From NCBI GenBank assembly GCA_938039145.1, contig CALHVG010000066.1:1-42362 (forward strand): a stretch of DNA of 42,362 nt. The letters are read 5' to 3'. Below, in pieces: positions 34,099 to 42,339 of the stretch (positions are counted from its first letter, which is position 1; each line of letters begins with the position of its first letter). The notes under the pieces were generated by a model, which saw nothing but the letters and a program-made list of their open reading frames with translations, had not been told where the DNA came from and did not search any database. The position numbers and the translations under genes are program-made. Source of the DNA: an uncultured Treponema sp. GTDB taxonomy: Bacteria; Spirochaetota; Spirochaetia; Treponematales; Treponemataceae.

Positions 34099-35259
34099 CT
34101 AGCCATGCGCCTCATTGTAAATGATTTTTGCTATCTTTTCAGCGGGCTTTTCCCCTTCGCTAAGTTTTCCCGATGCCGAAGACATTTTTTTTCTGTTATC
34201 GTCAATAAGAAGTTTTTCAAGCGCTTTTTTTAAATTCTCTGAAGTCGCATCTTTTCCCGAAAGCACCAGAGCCGCTCCGGATTTTTCAAAAAAACGGGCA
34301 TTGTCTTCCTGGTCGCCCCTTGTTCCGCTTCCTGTAAGAGGAACAAGAATCATAGGCTTTGAAAGAGCCGAACATTCCCAAATTGAGTTTGCCCCCGCCC
34401 TCGAAAGCACCGCATCGGATGCAGAAATCACATCCGGCATTTGCGAATATATAAAAGGATAAGGCATATAGTCCGGAATCGCAGTCCCGGAAGAAAAATC
34501 AGACTTATTAAAATTCTTTTCGCCAGTCTGATGAACCAAAATAAAACGGCTGCATATCCAGGAAAGATTTTCTTTTATCAAACGATTTATTTCCATTGAA
34601 CCGAGACTTCCGCCGACAACAAGAAGTAGCGGCTTATTTTTTTTCTGAATTCCAAGGAACGAAAGCCCTCTTTTTGCGTCGGCTTTATAGAAAACAGGGC
34701 GGACAGGATTTCCCGTTACTACAGTTTTTTTTCTTGCGGACGGCGAAAGATAATCCCTTGTTTTTTCAAACGACAAAAGAACGCTCTTTGCAAATCTTGA
34801 GTTAATCTTTGTGGCAAGTCCCGGTGTAAAATCGCACTCATGCGTAAACACAGGAATTCCAAGAAGACTTGCGGCGGCGCACGGCGGAACACTTACAAAT
34901 CCGCCTTTAGAAAAAAGAACATCAGGTTTTATCTTTAGCAGAATGAAAAACGACGCAAAAAATCCAAGAGCAATTTTGAACAAATCAAAAAAATTTTTTA
35001 AAGAAAAATAGCGCCTCAATTTTCCCGAAGGAATTCCGTAAAACAAATCCGCGCTTTTTACCCCGAAAGCATCGACATTTTTTTCGACGATGTTTCTGTC
35101 CATGCCCGAAGAGTTTCCTATCCAAAATATTTTTACATCCGCGCCGTTTTGTTTGCAAATCTCGCGCAAAGCATCCGCAACTCCAAGTCCGGGATATATG
35201 TGCCCGCCTGTTCCTCCGCCTGCGAACACGACTTTGATTGCGCCATGTTTTTCATCCAT
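34099..35259 (-). CDS. murG: MurG: lipid II-forming N-acetylglucosaminyltransferase
   Basis: 386-aa GT28 glycosyltransferase that adds GlcNAc from UDP-GlcNAc to lipid I on the inner face of the cytoplasmic membrane, giving lipid II. The glycine loop GGGTGGHIYPG (14-24) contacts lipid I; the second loop GGSLGSMEINRL and the donor site SRAGANSIWECSALSKPMIL, then SGTRGDQEDNARFF, are all present. A hydrophobic stretch near 95-112 may help membrane attachment. Located 9 bases after the ankyrin gene and 3 before cvpA. Slightly longer than E. coli MurG (355 aa) but complete. Confidence 0.96.
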   Translation of the reverse strand: MDEKHGAIKVVFAGGGTGGHIYPGLGVADALREICKQNGADVKIFWIGNSSGMDRNIVEKNVDAFGVKSADLFYGIPSGKLRRYFSLKNFFDLFKIALGFFASFFILLKIKPDVLFSKGGFVSVPPCAAASLLGIPVFTHECDFTPGLATKINSRFAKSVLLSFEKTRDYLSPSARKKTVVTGNPVRPVFYKADAKRGLSFLGIQKKNKPLLLVVGGSLGSMEINRLIKENLSWICSRFILVHQTGEKNFNKSDFSSGTAIPDYMPYPFIYSQMPDVISASDAVLSRAGANSIWECSALSKPMILVPLTGSGTRGDQEDNARFFEKSGAALVLSGKDATSENLKKALEKLLIDDNRKKMSSASGKLSEGEKPAEKIAKIIYNEAHG

Positions 35260-35268
35260 GAAGCGATT

Positions 35269-36162
35269 CTAACTTTCTTTGTGGTATTTTTCAAGGATGG
35301 AAAGAATCTTCTCCTTTTTAAAAAGCCGCGCATAGCCGTACGCGGACATTCCCATTTCGTCGGATATGTCAACGTCCGCACCTTTTTGACATAAAAGACT
35401 GCAAATTTCAACATTTTCCGCCCCGACTGCAAGAATAATCATAGTCTGACCTTCCTTGCTGATTATGTTCACGTCAGGATTTTTTTCCAGCAGGATAAGA
35501 ACAATATCTTTATTTCCCCGCCAGACGGCATCCATCAAAGCGGAATATCCCCTGTCCTCGCTTATGGCATTAACATCCGCACCTTTTTTTAAAAGCCATT
35601 TTACGGTCTCAACATTGTCGTTTCGTACGGCAATACTGAGCATGGGAGTTCCGTCCCTGTCTCTTGAGTTTACGTCCATTCCTGCCGTAATATAACATTC
35701 ACAGATGTCAAGAGCGCCTTTTTCAATATATTTTGAAAAATGGTCGGGACTGAAAGGAATTCCATGCGCAAAAAGATAATCGAAGGCTTCCTTTCTTTTA
35801 ACCTCATCCTCAAGTTTTTTACGATTCTTTTTTATGCCCTTGCATATCTCGTCAATGTTCTTTTTGACAACAAGAGAACCGAAACTTTCGGTTACGCTTT
35901 TTTCAAAGTCCGCATCCGTAATCACATGAATATTTTTTCCGCAAAGATATCCCACAATAAGAGCGCAGCCGTTTTCAATATTGTCGCTTATTATTACGCA
36001 GCACGATATTTTATCAAGGATTCCATATATGTTCTGCAAGCTAGATATTTCAGTGGAAGACTCGTATATCACAGAGCCCGGAAAAAGTTCATTCAAGGAA
36101 ACCTTCATGCGTTCCCTTTTTTCAAAGTCAGAAGAAATCAGCAACCAGTTCATAATGGACAT
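35269..36162 (-). CDS. Ankyrin-repeat protein
   Basis: 297 aa. Residues 1-125 form an alpha/beta domain resembling a receiver or TIR-like sandwich (MNWLLISSDFEKRERMKVSL, then CCVIISDNIENGCALIV), without a clear active site. Residues about 130-297 are five ankyrin repeats (for example DGTPMLSIAVRNDNVETVKW and LLKKGADVNA). Such repeats bind partner proteins. It leads the operon with murG, cvpA, holB, kinase and regulator, so it may be a regulator or scaffold of one of these; no function can be named. Start is ATG 36162 or ATG 36153; neither has a good RBS. A 16-bp tandem duplication lies just upstream. Confidence 0.82.
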   Translation of the reverse strand: MSIMNWLLISSDFEKRERMKVSLNELFPGSVIYESSTEISSLQNIYGILDKISCCVIISDNIENGCALIVGYLCGKNIHVITDADFEKSVTESFGSLVVKKNIDEICKGIKKNRKKLEDEVKRKEAFDYLFAHGIPFSPDHFSKYIEKGALDICECYITAGMDVNSRDRDGTPMLSIAVRNDNVETVKWLLKKGADVNAISEDRGYSALMDAVWRGNKDIVLILLEKNPDVNIISKEGQTMIILAVGAENVEICSLLCQKGADVDISDEMGMSAYGYARLFKKEKILSILEKYHKES

Positions 36163-36164
36163 TG

Positions 36165-36196
36165 TAAATCAATAAGAATATAAATCAATAAGAATA
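36165..36196. repeat. 16-bp tandem duplication upstream of the ankyrin-murG operon
   Basis: TAAATCAATAAGAATA occurs twice without a break (36165-36180, 36181-36196), beginning three bases before the operon's first ATG. On the minus strand each unit contains TATTCT and TTGATT, elements that resemble -10 and -35 boxes. Copy number could alter promoter spacing. Confidence 0.85.
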
Positions 36197-36476
36197 TGAA
36201 AAAAAGTTTCGATATAATTATGAAAAATATTCAAAAACGAATTTTTAAGTTTTAAACTTTTACATCAAACCTGAAAATTAATCTAAAAATCGCTATAGGT
36301 GAAAAATACAAATGTTTTATCAATCTGAACTTCGAGTTTTTTAATTGGAGCAGGTTTGGGAAAAAACACGATTTTCATATGAAAAGAAAGTAACTAAAAA
36401 GCGACAAAAATTTGTATTCAGTTTGAGAATTTTTCGTGTTTTTGTATGTTTTAATATGTATTTTACGGATTTTCTA
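36197..36476. other. Very AT-rich intergenic region
   Basis: No gene and no strong hairpin seen. Frames in it lack an RBS and a recognisable product. It separates the core operon from the accessory island that begins with the repeat at 36477. Confidence 0.4.
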
Positions 36477-36642
36477 TTGGGAACTTTCAAGTTTCTGCGC
36501 TGCTGTATTTTTGTGTGTGAACGACGGAAAATAAACGGTGTTTTACTTACGGAAAAATCGTAAGTTCAAAACGCCGCCGTATAAAAGCAGCATTTTGAAC
36601 GGGTGATGATTTCACGCTTGAGCTTAAATTTTACGAAAAAGA
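36477..36642. repeat. 166-bp direct repeat, copy A (downstream of pnkp)
   Basis: Aligns without gaps to 41215-41380 with 14 differences by my count (about 92% identity). Internal hairpins: ACTTACG/CGTAAGT with a 7-nt loop, and GTTCAAAACGCCGC pairing with GCAGCATTTTGAAC except at two positions. Same orientation as copy B; together they enclose hen1 and pnkp. Confidence 0.93.
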
Positions 36643-36737
36643 GCGACAATGGAATGTATGTTTAAGATTACGAACCGCATAGACCTGCTTCATATCTTCA
36701 ATCGCTTTTTACATCGTTCATATTTCTTACAGTTTCC

Positions 36738-39482
36738 CTACAGCCGCGGGTCGGTGGGCTCGCTTTCCATAGCAAGGACGGCAAAGGCGCTTTCGTGAGT
36801 ACGCCGGAGCGGTTCTTTTCTGACGAAGCGTTCGAGTGCTTCAAGCCCCAATGCAAATTCCTGCAAGGCAAGCGCTCGCTTTTTTTTCAGTCCCCGTTTT
36901 TTCAGGCGGACAAGGTTATCCGGTTCGCAATATTCCGGCCCGTAGATAATGCGGAGATACTCTTTGCCGCGACATTTAACCGCCGGCTGCAGCAGCTCGC
37001 CGTTTTTACCGTAAGCGGTAAACTGGTAGGGCTTTACAACCATCCCTTCACCGCCTTTGCCGGTCAGCTCACGCCACCACTGTACCGCATCGGCGATTTC
37101 CGCTTCGTTTTCCAAATGCACGATTTTATACGGAGTCAGTTTGAAAAGCGTTGTGTCCGCCTTGCATATATCCGCAATGTGTTCCATGTGCCATTGATGA
37201 TTTTTATCCGCATGAACGGCGCCTTCCGTTGCCAAAATATGGAAGGGCGCAAGTTTATAATCGTCGATGCCGGTAACTTCCCAGCAATAGGCGCGATATG
37301 CGGAAACAAATTTTTCCGCAGCCTGTTTTTTCTCACCGAATATACGCAGCAAATCTTGCGCACCTTCGATATTACGCTGTGCCGTTACACGCAGCGTGGC
37401 TTCCGCTTGCGAAAGCGCATTGAGCGCCGCTGAGCCCGTTGCCGCATACTGCGCTTGAATAAGGCTTTGAGCCTTGAGCGACCACGGCATGAGTTCGGCA
37501 TCCATACACACCCAATCGGTCTGATGTTTTTCCCAAAAGCCGGAACGGTTCAGCGCATCCCGCACCTTTGCTAAAAACGCCTGTTCGGTTTCCGCCTCAT
37601 TAAAGAAGTTCCGCCCCGTGCGGGTATAGCAGATGCCGATCCCTTCACCGGTAATACCGAAGCGGCGCTGCGCCGTCTGCTCATCTTTGCAGAGGATGAG
37701 TACGGCGCGGGAACCCATGTGTTTTTCTTCGCATACGACTGCTTGGATGCCGCGGCTTTTGTAATAGCCGATTGCTTCAGTTGGATATTCTAAGAACCCG
37801 TCGAGGGTACTTGTTTCGCACGGCGACATAGTCGGCGGCAGATAGATAAGCCACTTGGGATTAACCGCAAAACGGCTCAGTGCTTCGAGGGCGGCGATGG
37901 AATTTTCTTCCCGAATTAAGATATTGTTTTTAAGCCGTGTTTGAACAATCCGCCGCCCCAAAACATCTTCTATATCGAGGACATCATCATCTTGATGCTG
38001 TAGCGACATGATCGTGTCATTCCCGCTTGTATACGCCGCCTGATTCACGGTTCCGTTCGCAGCCGTGCACACGGCTTCACTGTGTGTTGGAGAGCTCGCG
38101 GCTTCATGCCCGGCTGCTCCATACCCTGCTGCAGCGGTTTCAAATGGGTGTACCGCTTCACTGCACATCGGTGCGCCTGCAGCGGTTCCCGGCATCTCAA
38201 GCGGCTTAACCGGTTGGCAGTATGTCCGCTGCGCTTGTACCGACACGAGTTCTTCTTCGGGATAACGCAGCGCGGTGAGGGAGCCGCCGAAGACGCAGCC
38301 CGTGTCTATATCGATGGTATTGTTGAGCCATTGGGCGGCAGGAACAGGCGTATGCCCGTACACCACCTTTGCACGACCGCGGTATTCGGCAGCCCAGTTG
38401 TACCGCACCGGTAAACCGAATTCATCCGTTTCTCCGGTGGTCTCTCCGTATAGGCAGAACGAGCGGACAGTCCCCGAACCGCGTCCCTGCATCTCCTCTT
38501 TCAGCCCAGCATGGGCAACAACCAGCTTGCCGGAATCCAGCACATAGTGACTGATTAACCCGTGTAAAAATTCTTTGATATCGTTTCTAAATGCTTCGGA
38601 TTCGCCTGCAAGCTGCTGTACGGTTTCGGCTAAGCCGTGTTTTTCCTGCACCGGTTTTCCGTCAAGCTTTTTGTAGAGTTTCATATCATGGTTGCCCGGA
38701 ACGCAGAGCGCAGCTCCGCTCCGTACCATGCTCATCACAAGTTTTAAAACGGCAGGCGATGCAGGGCCTCTATCAATTAAATCACCTAAAAAAACAGCCG
38801 TGCGGTTTTCAGGATGACTGACCTTTATCCCGTAGTTTGTTCCATCGTCTGCTATTTCTTCTATCGTATAGCGGAGTTTTTGCAGCAGTGTTATCAGTTC
38901 GTCATAGCAGCCGTGCACATCCCCGATAATATCGAATGGCCCATGCAGTTCGGTCTTGTCGTTGTAGAGCTTTTCCCGCACAATCGACGTAACGGAATCG
39001 GCTTCAGCTTCGGACTTAAACGTATATATTTTTGCAAAGCCTTCCTTTTTTATATTTCGGGTTGAACGCTTTAAGTCCTGCTGCTGCCGTCTGATAACAT
39101 GAGCGGGAACGGTTCTGTCCGTCCGTGCTGCATTCCGGCTTTCGCACAGCTGCTGCGGCATATCAAACACCAGTGCAACGGGAAGCACATGAAAGGCACG
39201 GGCAATCGCAATGAGCTTTTTCCGTGCATCAGCTTGCACATTGGTTGCATCCGCGACGGTAAGCAGTCCTTTTTTCAGCCGCATCGAAAGAATATAATCG
39301 AACAATTCAAAAGCATCGGCAGAGGCACTCTGATCGTTTTCATCATTGGAAACCACGCCGCGGCACGTATCAGACGAAACAATTTCATACTGAGCAAAAT
39401 GCTTTTTTGCAAAGCTGCTCTTTCCTGAGCCGGATGCCCCCACAAGCAGCACTAACGCTGTTTTCGGTATACTAATTTCCAT
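36738..39482 (-). CDS. pnkp: Pnkp: RNA end-healing and sealing kinase-phosphatase-ligase
   Basis: 914-aa trifunctional RNA-repair enzyme. Kinase (1-175): P-loop GASGSGKSS (Lys21, Ser22), Asp38, Arg41 and Arg116; it phosphorylates 5'-OH ends. Phosphatase (about 180-420), binuclear metallophosphoesterase: GDVHG (Asp188, His190), GDLIDRG (Asp234, Arg238), GNHD (Asn264, His265), His324, GHTPV (His377) and Asp393; it removes 2',3'-cyclic or 3' phosphates. Ligase (about 500-914): WLIYLPPTMSPCETS, nucleophile Lys587 in EEKHMGSRA, and GEGMVVKP. A low-complexity linker (about 427-500, Ala, Gly, Thr, His, Ser) joins phosphatase and ligase. It overlaps hen1 by 11 bases, the standard partner. Codon use (Arg CGN, Ile ATT) differs from the core genes, suggesting transfer. 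Confidence 0.96.
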   Translation of the reverse strand: MEISIPKTALVLLVGASGSGKSSFAKKHFAQYEIVSSDTCRGVVSNDENDQSASADAFELFDYILSMRLKKGLLTVADATNVQADARKKLIAIARAFHVLPVALVFDMPQQLCESRNAARTDRTVPAHVIRRQQQDLKRSTRNIKKEGFAKIYTFKSEAEADSVTSIVREKLYNDKTELHGPFDIIGDVHGCYDELITLLQKLRYTIEEIADDGTNYGIKVSHPENRTAVFLGDLIDRGPASPAVLKLVMSMVRSGAALCVPGNHDMKLYKKLDGKPVQEKHGLAETVQQLAGESEAFRNDIKEFLHGLISHYVLDSGKLVVAHAGLKEEMQGRGSGTVRSFCLYGETTGETDEFGLPVRYNWAAEYRGRAKVVYGHTPVPAAQWLNNTIDIDTGCVFGGSLTALRYPEEELVSVQAQRTYCQPVKPLEMPGTAAGAPMCSEAVHPFETAAAGYGAAGHEAASSPTHSEAVCTAANGTVNQAAYTSGNDTIMSLQHQDDDVLDIEDVLGRRIVQTRLKNNILIREENSIAALEALSRFAVNPKWLIYLPPTMSPCETSTLDGFLEYPTEAIGYYKSRGIQAVVCEEKHMGSRAVLILCKDEQTAQRRFGITGEGIGICYTRTGRNFFNEAETEQAFLAKVRDALNRSGFWEKHQTDWVCMDAELMPWSLKAQSLIQAQYAATGSAALNALSQAEATLRVTAQRNIEGAQDLLRIFGEKKQAAEKFVSAYRAYCWEVTGIDDYKLAPFHILATEGAVHADKNHQWHMEHIADICKADTTLFKLTPYKIVHLENEAEIADAVQWWRELTGKGGEGMVVKPYQFTAYGKNGELLQPAVKCRGKEYLRIIYGPEYCEPDNLVRLKKRGLKKKRALALQEFALGLEALERFVRKEPLRRTHESAFAVLAMESEPTDPRL

Positions 39483-40974
39483 ACGTAAATACCGCCATCT
39501 GCGACGGCGCTCCTATATTTTCTTCTTCTTCACCAACAGGGAAAAAGGCAACGGTATAATGATTTTCGTGCGCTACCCGTGCCGCCCATGTTTCAAATTC
39601 CTTGCGTGTCCATTCAAACCGATGGTCGCTGTGCCGAACCGTTCCGGCTGATAGATGTTCGTACCGCACATTGTATTCGCTGTTCGGCGTGGTCAACACA
39701 ATTATCCGGGGTTTGGCATACGTAAACAGCGATTTTTCCAGCGCAGACAATCGGTTGACCTCGAGGTGCTCTATCACTTCCACAACGGCTGCGGCATCAA
39801 AACCGCTAAACCGTTTATCCCGATACGTAAGCGAGCTTTGAAAGAGCGACAACCGTTCGCGCTGCTTGTCTGGCATTTCTTCCCAATGGAGCCGGTCTTT
39901 GCATTTTGCCAATTCCGCATACGACACATCAACGCCTGCAATGCGGGTAAATTGTTTTTCTTTTAAAAGGAGCCTGAGGAGTTTACCGTCCCCGCAGCCG
40001 AGGTCGATCACACTCGCCGCTCCGCTCAGCTTCAATTTTTCTGCAACGAGCTTGAGCCGTATATCATGCAGCCGCTCTTTTTTTTCTTCTTGCGGCGGAA
40101 CAGTTCCATCGCCCGCCGCTCCGTCTGCCGTATTGTGCGAACTGCCGGCATCAGCCATACCGGCGGCTACTGTATCAGAAACTTCGCTTTCTTCCGCAGT
40201 GTCGTTTTCTGCGCTTTCAGGATCGATACCTTCTTCCGCAGCCTGCAACACTTCAAAGGCGGAACGCACCAGCGATTTTAGATTGATCAAATACCGCGAA
40301 ACGATAATTTCCCGCTCAGGGTGTTGTTCAATCCAGCTCTTCCCCTTTTGCATCAATTTAGCAACTTCGTCCTTCGTGATAAAATAATGCTTTTCGTTAT
40401 CCAAAACGGGAATAAGCACGTAAAGGTGCGTCAGCAGTTCTTTTAACGGCAGGGTGTTTTTCAAAGTCAATGTAAAATATTTTCCGTAACCCCATGCGGG
40501 AAAGTGCGTGTCCAAAAGATGCCGTTCCGCCTCCACCGTGTAGCCGAGCGGTTCAAAGAGCCGTTTTATCAGTATTTCGCCGCCCCGCGGAGCAGGCAGT
40601 ACGGAAAGCTTTGCCGTTACAGAAAGCGGCATATCAACATATTCGGGACGCTCCTTGCAGCTGCCGTTCATCGCACTCGAAAACGCTTTTGAAATTGCCG
40701 TACTCATAAACGAAGAGGCTACATACGGCCGGTCATTGACGTATTGCCCCAGTAAAAAATCCTTTCCCGCAAAATTCTTTGCATTGCGAACCATGCCGAT
40801 CGGATCAATCTCCAAAAGGAGGGCAGCCGTTACTTTCCCATTCTCATATTCGGGATAAAAAACATGAGTCTTCCCAACCGACAGCTCCGCCGTCTGTAAT
40901 TTATCGGGATGCTTGTGCAGTAAAAAGCTCAATGCTTGCGCATTCTCTCCTTCCGCCGTTATCGTTAATAGCAT
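39472..40974 (-). CDS. hen1: Hen1: RNA 3'-terminal 2'-O-methyltransferase
   Basis: 500 aa. The N-terminal half (1-245) is the Hen1-N domain, which in this family stimulates adenylation of the Pnkp ligase. The C-terminal half (about 300-500) is a SAM methyltransferase: SAM loop DLGCGDG (324-330), metal site Glu399, Glu402, His403 in EVIEHLE, and His451 in RHSDHRFEW. It methylates the 2'-OH of the 3' end before sealing, so that the repaired RNA resists renewed cleavage at the same site. A low-complexity Ala/Glu/Asp/Gly linker (248-300) separates the halves. The RBS AGAAGGTAG and an extended -10 promoter lie upstream. First gene of the cassette; pnkp overlaps it by 11 bases. Confidence 0.95.
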   Translation of the reverse strand: MLLTITAEGENAQALSFLLHKHPDKLQTAELSVGKTHVFYPEYENGKVTAALLLEIDPIGMVRNAKNFAGKDFLLGQYVNDRPYVASSFMSTAISKAFSSAMNGSCKERPEYVDMPLSVTAKLSVLPAPRGGEILIKRLFEPLGYTVEAERHLLDTHFPAWGYGKYFTLTLKNTLPLKELLTHLYVLIPVLDNEKHYFITKDEVAKLMQKGKSWIEQHPEREIIVSRYLINLKSLVRSAFEVLQAAEEGIDPESAENDTAEESEVSDTVAAGMADAGSSHNTADGAAGDGTVPPQEEKKERLHDIRLKLVAEKLKLSGAASVIDLGCGDGKLLRLLLKEKQFTRIAGVDVSYAELAKCKDRLHWEEMPDKQRERLSLFQSSLTYRDKRFSGFDAAAVVEVIEHLEVNRLSALEKSLFTYAKPRIIVLTTPNSEYNVRYEHLSAGTVRHSDHRFEWTRKEFETWAARVAHENHYTVAFFPVGEEEENIGAPSQMAVFTYGN

Positions 40975-40992
40975 AATCTACCTTCTATATAT

Positions 40993-41020
40993 ATTATAGC
41001 AAAAAAAGTATCGTGGACAA
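40993..41020 (-). promoter_or_regulatory. Extended -10 promoter of hen1-pnkp
   Basis: On the minus strand TTGTCC (41015-41020), 16-nt spacer, TATAAT (40993-40998) preceded by TGC, an extended -10. The leader is only about 15 bases, followed by the RBS. Confidence 0.75.
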
Positions 41021-41083
41021 TCAGCATGATGAGCCGGAATAGGCGTTATTCGGCGTCTATACCTTTTATGCTATAATTTTTGC

Positions 41084-41168
41084 AGAGTATTTTATTGCTG
41101 AATAGAGATTTTTCCGATATGTGCGGAAATATAAATAAAATTATTCTTTAATTTTCGGTGTTTTTTTT
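41084..41168 (+). ncRNA. Candidate small RNA divergent from hen1 (tentative)
   Basis: TGCTATAAT (41069-41077), an extended -10 on the plus strand, would start an RNA near 41084. The sequence then holds a perfect hairpin TTTCCG (41111-41116) / CGGAAA (41124-41129), an AT-only stem AAAATTA (41137-41143) / TAATTTT (41149-41155), and eight T at 41161-41168, resembling a short terminated RNA of about 85 nt. There is no good -35 (TTCGGC at 17 nt) and no reading frame with an RBS. It could equally be AT-rich spacer. Confidence 0.25.
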
Positions 41169-41214
41169 AATTTAAGCAGTTTGGATAAGAACCGGCTGCT
41201 TTAATAAAAGTTGC

Positions 41215-41380
41215 TTGGAAACTTTCAAGTTTTTGTGCTGCTGCATTTTTGAGTGTGAACGACGGAAAATAAACACTATTTTACTTACGGAAAAATCGTA
41301 AGTTCCAAACGCCGCCGTATAAAAGCGGCATTTTGAACGGCTGATGAGTTCACACTTGAGCTTAAGTTTTACGAAAAAGA
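41215..41380. repeat. 166-bp direct repeat, copy B (upstream of hen1)
   Basis: Second copy of the repeat at 36477-36642, ungapped. Hairpins are kept: ACTTACG/CGTAAGT is identical, and here GCCGC pairs with GCGGC perfectly where copy A has a mismatch, while GTTCCAAA loses one pair that copy A keeps. A structured element is thus preserved in both copies. Confidence 0.93.
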
Positions 41381-41452
41381 CGGAGCGCTTACCGTAAAGA
41401 ACACTTACTGCACCCAAAAACAAACTTTTCTGAGTACCGCTATACTGATATA

Positions 41453-41489
41453 CGGCACGGCGACACACACCAAAGCCTCAGCCGTGCCG
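41453..41489. repeat. Inverted repeat in the intergenic region
   Basis: CGGCACGGC (41453-41461) pairs perfectly with GCCGTGCCG (41481-41489) around 19 bases. No T-tract follows on either side. The surrounding 41381-41630 contains no gene I can support; a 32-codon minus-strand frame (MGGCSGTAEALVCVAVPYIS...) lacks an RBS. Confidence 0.55.
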
Positions 41490-41635
41490 CTGCAGCCCCC
41501 CATTAAAACCCGCCGGTATAGCCGGTATCCCGTATCTTTTTTTGTTCCTTTAAGCTTAAAGCCGAGCAGCCTAAGCAGTAAAATCCAAAGGAACCGTCCG
41601 CAAACCGAAGTTTTTGAACAGCTTCTTGACGGAAC

Positions 41636-41668
41636 AAAAGACGCGCCGTGTGCACGGCTTTTGTTTTA
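41636..41668 (-). terminator. Terminator after the unknown gene
   Basis: GCCGT (41645-41649) pairs with ACGGC (41654-41658) around GTGC, with AAAA on the left and TTTTGTTTT on the right, so it can work in both directions. It lies directly behind the stop of the minus-strand gene. Confidence 0.65.
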
Positions 41669-41672
41669 TCTT

Positions 41673-42305
41673 CTATTCTTCGTCCGGCGACCAAAAAACA
41701 ATATCCAGAATTTTCATCGGGGGATAGTCGATGCCGTATTCTTCTTTTATCTTTTGCCGTTCTTTTTCCAGCTCGGGATGACTGTTGTAAAATGCGCATA
41801 ATTCCAAAACGGACTTTTTAGAAAATGTCTGGAGCATCCCCTGCATAGAAAGCTCATTGCGCACCATTCTATCATAGGCGACTATGCAGCCGAATGAACT
41901 CATCATAATTTTGGAAATGAGCGTATCCGTAATGTTGTTGCCGTAGCCGGCGCGCACTGCGTTAAGCGTCTTGTACAACTCCTCTTTTAGCTCAATCAAA
42001 AGGTCGACATTCTTTTCGATTGCGGCAATATCGGCGTTCTGCAATACGGCAAAGCGGTCTTGTAAAAGCGCTTTTACAACCGGAACCAATATTCGCCAGT
42101 TATAATGCATAAGAAAAGAATTTCGCAGCATTCCCCAGCTTGCCAAAAACATAAAAAGTTCTTTTGCAAGCGTTTCGGCGTCATCCTTTTTTTCTGCAAA
42201 TGCGCGGTTGCAATCGTTCCACGTCCAGCCTCTTGAGTTCCGTTCGGCAATCGATGCCTGTACCTCTTTGCGGAATAAGGCTAACCGTTCCGAAAATTCA
42301 TCCAT
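41673..42305 (-). CDS. Uncharacterised 210-aa soluble protein
   Basis: I cannot assign this to a named family. It is predicted all-helical and cytosolic, without signal or membrane segment. Notable parts: GWTWNDCNRAFAEKK, a LFMFLASWGMLRNSFLM helix that I have the impression of having seen in other uncharacterised bacterial proteins, and the C-terminal GIDYPPMKILDIVFWSPDEE. RBS AAAGGAG is 8 bases before ATG 42305. The codon use (Arg CGN, Ile ATT) matches hen1/pnkp rather than the core genes, so it belongs to the same accessory island although outside the direct repeats. A role next to RNA repair is speculation. Confidence 0.7.
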   Translation of the reverse strand: MDEFSERLALFRKEVQASIAERNSRGWTWNDCNRAFAEKKDDAETLAKELFMFLASWGMLRNSFLMHYNWRILVPVVKALLQDRFAVLQNADIAAIEKNVDLLIELKEELYKTLNAVRAGYGNNITDTLISKIMMSSFGCIVAYDRMVRNELSMQGMLQTFSKKSVLELCAFYNSHPELEKERQKIKEEYGIDYPPMKILDIVFWSPDEE

Positions 42306-42322
42306 CTAAAAAACTCCTTTTT

Positions 42323-42339
42323 GCAATCCCTACGATTGC
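42323..42339. repeat. Hairpin in the leader of the unknown gene
   Basis: GCAATC (42323-42328) pairs with GATTGC (42334-42339) around five bases, just upstream of the RBS; ATAGTA...TACTAT (42340-42358) forms another inverted repeat. These could be an operator or part of an upstream terminator; the window ends here. Confidence 0.4.

Noticed and set aside
36738..40974. hen1-pnkp as a new system
   Set aside because: All catalytic motifs and the gene pairing match the known bacterial Pnkp/Hen1 RNA-repair pathway; only the flanking repeats, linkers and nearby RNA candidate are unusual.
41453..41489. Intrinsic terminator
   Set aside because: A perfect 9-bp inverted repeat but with a 19-base loop and no T-tract on either side.
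41484..41801. 105-aa plus-strand reading frame
   Set aside because: It runs antisense into the end of the 210-aa gene, crosses a hairpin terminator and has no RBS.
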